A stretch of DNA of 50,594 nt, from NCBI GenBank assembly GCA_022563885.1, contig JADFMM010000010.1, forward strand, positions 1-50,594. Reading direction: 5' to 3'. The translations under genes and the position numbers were made by a program. Source of the stretch: Planctomycetota bacterium (GTDB lineage: Bacteria; Planctomycetota; Phycisphaerae; Sedimentisphaerales; Anaerobacaceae). Numbering within the stretch: position 1 is the first letter of the stretch; each line of letters begins with the position of its first letter. This document shows, piece by piece, positions 1 to 6,279 of the stretch. A model generated the notes under the pieces. The model ran no database searches and had not been told where the DNA came from. It saw nothing but the letters and a program-made list of their open reading frames with translations.

Positions 1-183
1 TCTTCCACGCGCAATGCCCCCTGATTCGTCCAGGACATCCCAGTGTTACGTTACGAATCTTCATGCACTGTACTCGTGGCCAACGAATACACTTTGTTGA
101 ACCGACTCCGCAAGCCGGAAACACGATGTCCCGCCTCTGGCAGTTTTGTGGCCGAACACCACCTTGAAAGGGCTGGTGGTTTT

Positions 184-366
184 ACCACAGAGAACCCAGA
201 GGTCACCGAGAGGCTATCGCCACTGCTTTTCTCATTTCTTTTTTCTGTATTACAAGGTCGCAAGAACTTGAAATTGTTTCCAGATAATGTCACAGACTTG
301 TCGCAACGTATTGTTTCACAATGAGTTATCTGTTGGTTTCTCCGTGCCTTGGTGCCTCTGTGAGAG
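184..366. repeat. degenerate inverted-repeat (CACAGAG-type) element
   Basis: The left arm at 184-212 (contains CACAGAGAACCCAGAGGTCA) and the right arm at 339-366 (contains GTGCCTTGGTGCCTCTGTGA) are imperfect reverse complements bracketing about 125 bp. Both read as the low-complexity word CACAGAG-(N)-CCAGAGG-CAC found repeatedly in environmental bacterial intergenic DNA. I see no convincing gene in 1-534; the short frames there have repeat-like composition and no ribosome binding site. The element may be a decayed palindromic repeat unit. Confidence 0.45.
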
Positions 367-534
367 ACATCATTGGTTCCGGCCAAAGGTCGGGCTGTGA
401 CCTCGGCGCTCTCTGTGCTGCACCATAGAAATCACAGAAGGTGAGATCTACAACCAATGCACTGGTGTGAACCAAATAGGCGTTACACAATGAACAACCC
501 GTTCCAAGAGGTTTTAAGTGTTCAAGTATTGCCT

Positions 535-798
535 TCACTTGGTTTTACGAACCCTTGTTACCGAGTCGGCGATGTCTGAAGGTTTCAAGCCCGCAGCCTT
601 GGCCTGCTTGCGAGCTTGTTTGATCAAGCCATCAAAGTCTTTCATGGATGGCGCGGAAATGGTCTTGAGGATGATCACGTCTCTCCTACCCACAACCACG
701 AATTGTGTGCCGGAATCAAGTCCAAGCTGCTGTCGGATTCCCTCGGGGATGACGACTTGTCCCTTAGAGGACATCTTTGTGGTCGCAATAGGCTTCAT
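535..798 (-). CDS. AbrB/MazE/SpoVT-family antitoxin (VapB-like)
   Basis: The 87-residue protein opens with the swapped-hairpin AbrB signature: KMSSKGQVVIPEGIRQQLGL at residues 8-27, followed by the GTQF and VILK strands. Such proteins bind DNA as dimers through this N-terminal domain, and the C-terminal tail (here Lys/Arg rich, residues 55-87) usually neutralises a PIN or MazF toxin. The start is ATG at 798, preceded by an AAGGA ribosome binding site (about 808-812). A consensus promoter and a perfect palindrome lie just upstream, as expected for autorepression. No intact toxin follows: the downstream frame (326-538, GTG start overlapping the stop) holds only a short PIN-like string and then runs into repeat DNA. 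It is therefore probably an orphan antitoxin. Family assignment is secure; the partner is not. Confidence 0.85.
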   Translation of the reverse strand: MKPIATTKMSSKGQVVIPEGIRQQLGLDSGTQFVVVGRRDVIILKTISAPSMKDFDGLIKQARKQAKAAGLKPSDIADSVTRVRKTK

Positions 799-822
799 GC
801 TGAATATCCTTAAAACTCAATG

Positions 823-838
823 ATCTTACTGGTAAGAT
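823..838. promoter_or_regulatory. palindromic operator ATCTTAC-TG-GTAAGAT
   Basis: A perfect 7-bp inverted repeat with a 2-bp spacer (ATCTTACTGGTAAGAT) overlaps the -10 box and the expected start site of the antitoxin promoter. Type II antitoxins of the AbrB family typically repress their own operon by binding such palindromes. The position is ideal for blocking RNA polymerase. Confidence 0.6.
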
Positions 839-864
839 TGTAAGGGCTAGATATCAAAAGTCAA
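837..864 (-). promoter_or_regulatory. sigma70-like promoter of the antitoxin gene
   Basis: On the minus strand TTGACT (864-859) is followed after exactly 16 bp by TACAAT (842-837). This places transcription initiation near 830, about 30 nt before the ATG at 798. The -10 box overlaps the palindromic operator at 823-838. Spacing and both hexamers are close to consensus; the promoter is read from sequence only. Confidence 0.6.
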
Positions 865-1009
865 GGGTAGAAAAAACCTGGCGAATTCAGACCCTACAAA
901 ATGTTCAACGGCGCCCAATCTTTAGGGTAGACTGCTTTCCGGTTTTGCCGAGAGACAGTTCCAATGAACAACAAATTGTGTCGCCATTTCGGGCCTGGTT
1001 CAATTCTGG

Positions 1010-1200
1010 GTTACACGACTCGACGTAGGAATCGCATTCGTGCTCGTACTCGGCTTCTCGGCGTTCTCGATTACGAGTACCGCTTCGCTGAGCACGAGCA
1101 CGAAAACAGATCAGACGGACTGTTACCCATATGCACACTCTTGTGAACCAAGCCCAAAGATAAGGCATTGAGTCGGCTTGTGCTCGTACTCGGATTTGTG
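1010..1200. repeat. CGTGCTCGTACTCG palindromic repeat cluster (left copy)
   Basis: The segment holds CGTGCTCGTACTCG (1039-1052), its near reverse complement ending ACGAGCACG (1094-1102), an inner TTCTCGATTACGAGTAC, and a further direct copy, TGTGCTCGTACTCGG, near 1179-1193. Together they form a snap-back structure of about 70-90 bp. A related cluster lies at 9618-9704. Nothing in 865-1288 looks coding. I infer a genome-wide intergenic repeat family; a regulatory role is unknown. Confidence 0.55.
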
Positions 1201-1288
1201 TATCTGGCCATGGGCCTGCAGAAATGATACGATGACCCAGATGACAGCGCGGACCGTATCGTCGTATGAAAAGGAGGAAAGTCAGGAT

Positions 1289-2527
1289 ATGTCACTCAGC
1301 GAGCGGACTCCAGGCCATGAAGCTCAAACCGGGACATGTCACTTGAGCGCCCTCCCATCTTGTGGAGAGCCGTGGTTGCCCCGTGCAAGGTCATGGATCA
1401 CTGCCTTACTCTTTTTGTTCTCAGCACCGATTTGTGGCCATGGCGCACCCGAAAACCCTCGGTCCAGAACGGGCGTCATTGTCGGCTTCGAGAGCGTCGG
1501 TCATATCCGGGGGCATGTGTTCAACATCGACGGTGACACCGTCACTCAGGCCACCCTTGCCGTGCTGCCCATGGTCCTTTTCTTTCAGAAGACCGATGAA
1601 ACCGGTTTCTTTGACCTGGCCTGGTCAAGCGAATGGTATGAGGAGGAAACGTCACTGCAGGTGCTGGCCAGGGACTTCGCGGGAAATCAGGCTGCCATAG
1701 TGGAGATCGAAGACCCGCGCGCCGAAGCCGAGATCTGGCTAAAGCCCGCCCACACGGTAACGGGCAGAGTCTTGAATGCGGACGAAATCCCCACCGGCAC
1801 AGGGACGCGCAACGGTGTTGAGTATAAGCCGGGAGTTCCCCTGTTCATATCGCTACGATCCAGCTCGGGTCGCATTCTTCTCATGGGGTCTGTTCGCACC
1901 GATGAGCGGGGAAACTTTGCTTTTGAGGCGCTGCCGCGCGGCCAAAACTATCTCCTACAGCTATCCAGCAGCCTTGACAGTCGGTATGTTCTAGACATCC
2001 CGAGTCCCTACTATCAGGCCGATCAGAATATCCTCAACCTCACCGACATTGAAGAAGACGTCGTCGATCTGGGCTCCATCGCGCTCTTGCCAAGGCCAGA
2101 GGCCAGGAGGATCTCCTCACGACCACCTCATTCGGAAGCGTTTCAGAGTCTCTACGGCCTCCAAGACGGAGAGATCCTAAAGCTGGTTAAAGCACCCTAT
2201 CTCGTTGAGCGACAAGATCATCGGATGCAGCTCCGTACCATGTGGGACAGCGACCTGTTGGAACACGAATTCAAGGAGGCTATATTCAATTGGAACGGTC
2301 GTCTCGAAGGTAGAGGAACATTCCTATCCTCATGGACGCTCAGAAGCGTCATGGGAATCGTCCTTGGCATAGCGGAGACTGCCCTGTCCGATGAGCTGGA
2401 GCGCCTCGCCTTACCCAATGGAGACTGGGTCGTTCGTGACGACGCCTCTCTGACGCAAAAACTGAGTGCGCTGGAGGAAATCCTTCAAGAACTTTTTCAG
2501 CGAAGGATCTCGCTTGCCGACTATTGA
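1289..2527 (+). CDS. secreted carboxypeptidase-regulatory-like domain protein
   Basis: The 412-residue product is not assignable to an enzyme. I chose ATG 1289 because AAGGAGG (1271-1277) precedes it; a longer TTG-started frame from 1178 begins inside a repeat. A late hydrophobic segment (SWITALLFLFSAPICGHG, about residues 35-52) looks like a signal peptide after a long basic leader, so the true start may be further in. The mature part has two beta-sandwich-like units, with HIRGHVFNIDGDTV...ETGFFDL and HTVTGRVLNADEIP...DERGNFAFEALPRGQNYLL typical of carboxypeptidase regulatory-like (prealbumin-fold) repeats. The C-terminal 110 residues are helical and unique. It sits directly upstream of the NACHT genes, but no functional link is evident. 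Confidence 0.7.
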   Translation: MSLSERTPGHEAQTGTCHLSALPSCGEPWLPRARSWITALLFLFSAPICGHGAPENPRSRTGVIVGFESVGHIRGHVFNIDGDTVTQATLAVLPMVLFFQKTDETGFFDLAWSSEWYEEETSLQVLARDFAGNQAAIVEIEDPRAEAEIWLKPAHTVTGRVLNADEIPTGTGTRNGVEYKPGVPLFISLRSSSGRILLMGSVRTDERGNFAFEALPRGQNYLLQLSSSLDSRYVLDIPSPYYQADQNILNLTDIEEDVVDLGSIALLPRPEARRISSRPPHSEAFQSLYGLQDGEILKLVKAPYLVERQDHRMQLRTMWDSDLLEHEFKEAIFNWNGRLEGRGTFLSSWTLRSVMGIVLGIAETALSDELERLALPNGDWVVRDDASLTQKLSALEEILQELFQRRISLADY

Positions 2528-2750
2528 GGAACCTCAGCAAAACTGTTGCGATGGCCAGAGGCAGGTGGGTTTCGTTGGAGAATCCAAGGCTACCATTTAA
2601 CATCACCACCGGGACTTGTCTTCTCGGATTGAGCCGGGTCGTGGTGCCCCTGACGCGGCCCCCGGTGCTTGTCGCACACCCTTGACTCTGCTAGAATCGC
2701 TACGGCACCTAGTAGGATCACGCGCAGCATTCATCGCAGCGGAAGTGCGT

Positions 2751-4328
2751 ATGGCGTTCATCGAACATTGGCGACACAAAGCCCAAGAAACCCTGACGAC
2801 CTGGGCCCGGCAACTCAAGCCCAGTAGCGTTCAGAGCCTCTATGCGTCGACGGTCGCCTTGACCCTTTGGCCGGTGGTGATGGCGCTCAAGGACCAGGGC
2901 AACCCGCTGGAGATCGGTATTGCACTGGCGGCGGTGACGGGGTCTGTCGGGGGCAATCTGCTGGCCACTCTCTTGCAGAGATTCAGAGACAAGACCCTCA
3001 CGCGGGAGCAATTTATAGCCGAGATGGGGCCGCAGTTGGAGGATCCTGCCCTGCGGGAGGCCGTGGATCCGATACTGGCGGAGTTGGAGGCCATGTCCAC
3101 CGTTCAACGAGAACTGCGCGGTGCGCTCAAGGAGGAATTCGTGCAGACCCTGCGCAAAGAACTTGAACGACTCGGAAACCTCTCCCGCTTCGAGGCCCAA
3201 TTGTCCGGCGGCAGTGCTCAGGCGATTGGTGACAGGAACAAGGTGGTCGGAAGTGGCATGCTGGTTGACGGTGACGTGGGCGGACACGTTGTCGGTCCGC
3301 ATGGGACGCTGATGGATCATAGCACTCACTACCACGGGGCCGGACGGGACGACGTCACCCCCTCTTACAGCGAGACCGATCAGCGACGGATCTACCTCAA
3401 GCATCTCTTTGAAGACGCCGAGCACATCTCCCTGCAGAGCTTCGCCAAGGAAGAGGCGGACAAGGCGACTTCCCTGGTCAAGCTTGGATCGATCTATACG
3501 GCCCTGGGAACCAAGGAACTCCGGGACGCGCAAGGGCAAGGTGACAGAAGCGGCAAAGATCAGATGCGGCCCAGGGAACAGGCTTGCCGTTCGGCCCTGG
3601 ATCTAGCCAACAGCACCTCACGCCTGGTGCTGCTGGGTGACCCGGGCAGTGGCAAGAGCACGTTCCTCAACTACCTGTGTCTCTGTCTGACCGGTGAGGG
3701 ACTCGGAAACGAGGAGATCAACCTGAGCCAACTGACTCGCACACTCCCCCAAGACGAGGAGAGCGACGAGCCGGATCCTGCTCATTGGGACCATGGGGAT
3801 TGTCTGCCGATCTTCGTTCAACTCCGCGATTTCGCCGTCAAGGGCCTGCCCGCGGGAGAGGAGCGGGGATCCGCCCTCCACCTGTGGAACTACCTCAAGG
3901 CAATGTTGGAACGGTGGGGCATCGGCGCGTTCACCGCGGCGCTGCAGCATGAGGCCCAAGACGCAAAAAAGAGAACACTGCTTTTGCTCGACGGCTTGGA
4001 TGAGGTCCCCAACCCAGAGGACCAGCGACGTCAGCTCAAGGAGATCATCGAAGATTTTGCAAGAGTACGCACTGCCGCATCATCGTCACCAGCCGCACCT
4101 ACGCCTATCAGAAACAGGACTGGGGCCTCGACGGCTTCTCCTCCGCGGAGTTGGCGCCCTTCAACGAGCCTCAGATTCGCCGCTTCATCGACCAGTGGTA
4201 TGCCTACCAGGTCCACACGAAACAACGAGACGCGGACGACGCCCAGGGCAGGGCCAAGCTGCTGGCGGAGGCCATCTTTCGCAAGAATCGACATCTCGAA
4301 GGACTCGCCGAGCGGCCGCTGCTGTTGA
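2751..4328 (+). CDS. NACHT-FGE conflict protein copy 1, N-terminal part (frameshifted)
   Basis: Residues 1 to about 440 match the N-terminal half of the downstream paralog (6266-9535). There is a helical, partly hydrophobic N-terminal domain (SLYASTVALTLWPVVMAL; IGIALAAVTGSVGGNLLATL), a conserved LERLGNLSRFEAQLSGGSAQ segment, a Gly/Asp-rich linker (GDRNKVVGSGMLVDGDVGGH), then NACHT Walker A GDPGSGKST (about residue 297) and Walker B LLLLDGLDEVP (about 409). I chose ATG 2751 because it aligns with the paralog's start; an in-frame TTG at 2616 is less likely. Alignment fails after DFARVR. Between 4062 and 4073 one base appears to be missing, and the NACHT sequence (CRIIVTSRTYAYQ) resumes in another frame from 4073. 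The residues up to 4328 in this frame are therefore nonsense. Either the gene is genuinely broken or the base is an assembly error. Confidence 0.8.
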   Translation: MAFIEHWRHKAQETLTTWARQLKPSSVQSLYASTVALTLWPVVMALKDQGNPLEIGIALAAVTGSVGGNLLATLLQRFRDKTLTREQFIAEMGPQLEDPALREAVDPILAELEAMSTVQRELRGALKEEFVQTLRKELERLGNLSRFEAQLSGGSAQAIGDRNKVVGSGMLVDGDVGGHVVGPHGTLMDHSTHYHGAGRDDVTPSYSETDQRRIYLKHLFEDAEHISLQSFAKEEADKATSLVKLGSIYTALGTKELRDAQGQGDRSGKDQMRPREQACRSALDLANSTSRLVLLGDPGSGKSTFLNYLCLCLTGEGLGNEEINLSQLTRTLPQDEESDEPDPAHWDHGDCLPIFVQLRDFAVKGLPAGEERGSALHLWNYLKAMLERWGIGAFTAALQHEAQDAKKRTLLLLDGLDEVPNPEDQRRQLKEIIEDFARVRTAASSSPAAPTPIRNRTGASTASPPRSWRPSTSLRFAASSTSGMPTRSTRNNETRTTPRAGPSCWRRPSFARIDISKDSPSGRCC

Positions 4329-5968
4329 CCCTCATGGCCGTGCTCCACTCCTGGCATGGCCGGGAACTGCCCGAGAGGCGGGTCGAACTCTACGAGCAGA
4401 CACTGGATCTGCTGATCCACCGTTGGGACAGCACGAAACAACGTCTGGATCGAAGCGGCCGTGAGAAGCTCCGGAATGAGGCCTTCAGCCAGTGGTTGAG
4501 TACGGGCCGTGGAGAGCTGCGCCTGCTACTCGAACGACTGGCCTTCGAGGCCCATGGCCGACAGGGACCGGGCAGCGACACGGCCGATGTCCCCAAGGAG
4601 GACCTGATCCTCGGCTTGACGCAGATCGGCAAGAACGCCCCGACAGACGACATCGAGGAACATCTTAAGGACCGCATGGGTATCCTGATCGAACGGGGCC
4701 ATGAGGTCTTTACCTTCCCCCATCGCACCTTCCAGGAGTATCTGGCGGCCTGTCACCTGACCCGCGTGGGATTCCCCGGCCAGGTGGCCGACCTGACCCG
4801 TGGCGATCCGCAGCGCTGGCGTGAGGTGACACAATTGGTGGGACTGAAGGTCAACACGGCGCATTCGGCCCTGGCCCTGATGGAACGGCTTTGCGGCGCC
4901 GGTCGAACGAAGGCCGATGCCTGGGGCACGCTGATCGCCGGCGAGTTTCTGGCCGAGAGCGATCGCTGCGGACAGCTCGACACCTTTGAGAAGAAACAGT
5001 TTCAAACCTTCCGAAACCGTTTGACGATGGTCCTGGGCAACGATGCCTTGCCTGCCGGGGAACGGGCCTTGGCCGGACGCCTGTTGGCTCAACTGGGCGA
5101 TCCACGCAAAGAGGTGATGACCGTGGAAGGCATGGCCTTTCAGGAGATGCCTGCTGGTCCCTTTTGGATGGGCTCCGCCGAGCACGATAAGGAGGCCAGG
5201 GAGAACGAAAAGCCAGTTTTCGAAAACCATTTGGACTACGACTACTTCCTGGCCCGCCATCCCCTCAGTAATGCCCAGTACCGCCATTTTGTAGAGGCGG
5301 GTGGCTACCGAGAAGAGCGTTTCTGGCCGGAAGCTGTCGCCGACGGCTGCTGGAAAGGGGGGAAGGTCACGGCCTGGGGCGACTGGACGGACTCTCCGGA
5401 GGGGCATGGACCTCCCTATAATCTGGACAATCATCCGGTTGTGGGTGTCAATTGGTACGAGGCTATGGCCTATTGTCACTGGTTGACTGAGACTCTGCAA
5501 GCGTCGAAGGGGACAGACCCAAAGCTCCGGAAACGCCTCGTCGGCGGCTGGCATGTCACATTGCCCTCGGAGGCCCAATGGGAAAGGGCGGCGCGCGGTG
5601 CAAAGGATCAGCGGATTTATCCTTGGGGCGATGAGGCGGATCCCGACAAGGCGAATTATGACGACACAGGCATTGGGACCACGTCGGCCGTTGGCTGTTT
5701 TCCCTTGGGACGTGGTCACGAGGGTTGCGAGGAGATGAGCGGCAACGTCTGGGAGTGGTGTCGCACCCCTTGGCAGGAGAACTACAAAAGCTACTCCAAT
5801 GAATCCGAAGCCGGTGGCAAGGAGCAGTCCCGCGTGCTTCGCGGCGGCTCGTACTTCAGCACCGCTCAGCTCGTGCGTTGCTCCTTCCGCGACTCGTTCC
5901 ATCCGTTCAACCGCAACGTCGACATTGGTTTTCGTGTGTGTGTCTGTCCCCATTTCTCTGAACTCTGA
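4151..5968 (+). CDS. NACHT-FGE conflict protein copy 1, C-terminal part with DGR variable region
   Basis: This frame continues the NACHT protein. True homology starts at 4073 (CRIIVTSRTYAYQK); TTG 4151 is only the first formal start in the frame. It holds the rest of the STAND module (LAPFNEPQIRRFIDQWY; RPLLLTLMAVLHSWHG; winged-helix signature FPHRTFQEYLAACH) and then an FGE-sulfatase/C-type-lectin domain from about 5116: MPAGPFWMG, HPLSNAQYRHFVEAGG, NHPVVGVNWYEAMAYCHWL, LPSEAQWERAARG, YPWGDE, EEMSGNVWEWCRTPW, RVLRGGSYFSTAQLVRCSF, NVDIGFRVCVC. The final block matches the variable regions of DGR target proteins. With the preceding frame the full protein would be about 1,070 residues, close to its 1,089-residue paralog. 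Proteins combining STAND ATPases with FGE-type sensors are known from bacterial conflict systems; the ligand is unknown. Confidence 0.85.
   Translation: MAPFNEPQIRRFIDQWYAYQVHTKQRDADDAQGRAKLLAEAIFRKNRHLEGLAERPLLLTLMAVLHSWHGRELPERRVELYEQTLDLLIHRWDSTKQRLDRSGREKLRNEAFSQWLSTGRGELRLLLERLAFEAHGRQGPGSDTADVPKEDLILGLTQIGKNAPTDDIEEHLKDRMGILIERGHEVFTFPHRTFQEYLAACHLTRVGFPGQVADLTRGDPQRWREVTQLVGLKVNTAHSALALMERLCGAGRTKADAWGTLIAGEFLAESDRCGQLDTFEKKQFQTFRNRLTMVLGNDALPAGERALAGRLLAQLGDPRKEVMTVEGMAFQEMPAGPFWMGSAEHDKEARENEKPVFENHLDYDYFLARHPLSNAQYRHFVEAGGYREERFWPEAVADGCWKGGKVTAWGDWTDSPEGHGPPYNLDNHPVVGVNWYEAMAYCHWLTETLQASKGTDPKLRKRLVGGWHVTLPSEAQWERAARGAKDQRIYPWGDEADPDKANYDDTGIGTTSAVGCFPLGRGHEGCEEMSGNVWEWCRTPWQENYKSYSNESEAGGKEQSRVLRGGSYFSTAQLVRCSFRDSFHPFNRNVDIGFRVCVCPHFSEL
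5798..5923 (+). other. DGR variable region 1 (VR1)
   Basis: Compared with 9365-9490 the two copies differ at 5798, 5804, 5853, 5855, 5856, 5858, 5859, 5870, 5886, 5907, 5915, 5919 and 5921, and nowhere else between 5732 and 5992. All changes are at codon positions 1 or 2, and 11 of 13 have A in one copy. Diversified residues here are N, S, then Y-F-S, L, F, F and N-V-D. Nearly all variable codons end in C, as expected for template codons of the AAC/TAC type mutated at adenines. The sequence IGFRV just after the region is the classical end of DGR lectin-fold variable regions. Confidence 0.9.
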
Positions 5969-5992
5969 ACCCTCTGCACTCTGATACTCTGA
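5924..5992 (+). other. invariant tail after VR1 (putative IMH region) with 8-bp tandem repeats
   Basis: From 5924 through the stop codon (5966-5968) to 5992 the sequence is identical to 9491-9559, then identity ends abruptly. DGRs need an invariant initiation-of-mutagenic-homing sequence immediately 3' of the variable region, and this block is positioned for that role. Its distal part is a degenerate tandem repeat (ACTCTGAA, CCCTCTGC, ACTCTGAT, ACTCTGA). Confidence 0.6.
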
Positions 5993-6012
5993 CTTTTACG
6001 GAGAACTACCTG

Positions 6013-6279
6013 ATGGCGGACAAAGACATGATCATTTTCGTCAGGACCTTTGATTTCCTCAGCTGGCTGTTGCCGCTAACGAATCACTTTCCTCGGGCTC
6101 ATCGGCACACGGTTACCAGGCGACTCCTGGACTCCGGCTTTGATTTCTTTGAGCGCATCCAGGCGGCCAATCATCGCATGGGACCGGCGCGCAGGGACAT
6201 GCTGATCGCCGCCGATGAGTCGCTGGCGAGTGTGAGAATGAGATGGAAGGAAAGGGCTCACCCACATGGGATTGTTTGA
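6013..6279 (+). CDS. avd: Avd-like four-helix-bundle protein, C-terminally truncated
   Basis: The 88-residue product resembles the N-terminal three helices of DGR accessory variability determinants (the bAvd / 23S-rRNA-intervening-sequence protein fold): helix 1 IIFVRTFDFLSWLLPLTNHF, then PRAHRHTVTRRLLDSGFDFF, then an acidic/basic helix ending ADESLASVRMRWK. Characteristic features are the aromatic-rich first helix followed by FPRAHR. Avd homologues are usually about 115-130 residues, so the last helix is missing. The gene ends in HPHGIV and overlaps the next gene's start by 14 nt. ATG 6013 has an ACGGAGA ribosome binding site. Avd normally forms a ring that binds the DGR reverse transcriptase and template RNA. 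Its position between two variable-region genes is strong support. Whether the shortened form works is unknown. Confidence 0.7.
   Translation: MADKDMIIFVRTFDFLSWLLPLTNHFPRAHRHTVTRRLLDSGFDFFERIQAANHRMGPARRDMLIAADESLASVRMRWKERAHPHGIV

Noticed and set aside
1178-1288. TTG-started N-terminal extension of the secreted protein
   Set aside because: The TTG lies in an intergenic repeat, whereas ATG 1289 follows AAGGAGG.
5798-5923. VR differences as ordinary paralog divergence
   Set aside because: Zero third-position changes among 13 substitutions, sharp identity boundaries, and A in 11 of 13 pairs do not fit neutral or simple positive selection.
4526-5953. 475-codon open frame on the minus strand
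   Set aside because: It lies entirely opposite the well-supported NACHT-FGE gene, has no recognisable domain, and is matched by a similar shadow opposite copy 2 (8582-9178, 9257-9520).
5116-5968. Genuine formylglycine-generating enzyme activity
   Set aside because: The fold matches, but the domain is fused to a NACHT NTPase, the end is hypermutated in DGR fashion and no sulfatase is adjacent. A ligand-binding lectin role fits better.
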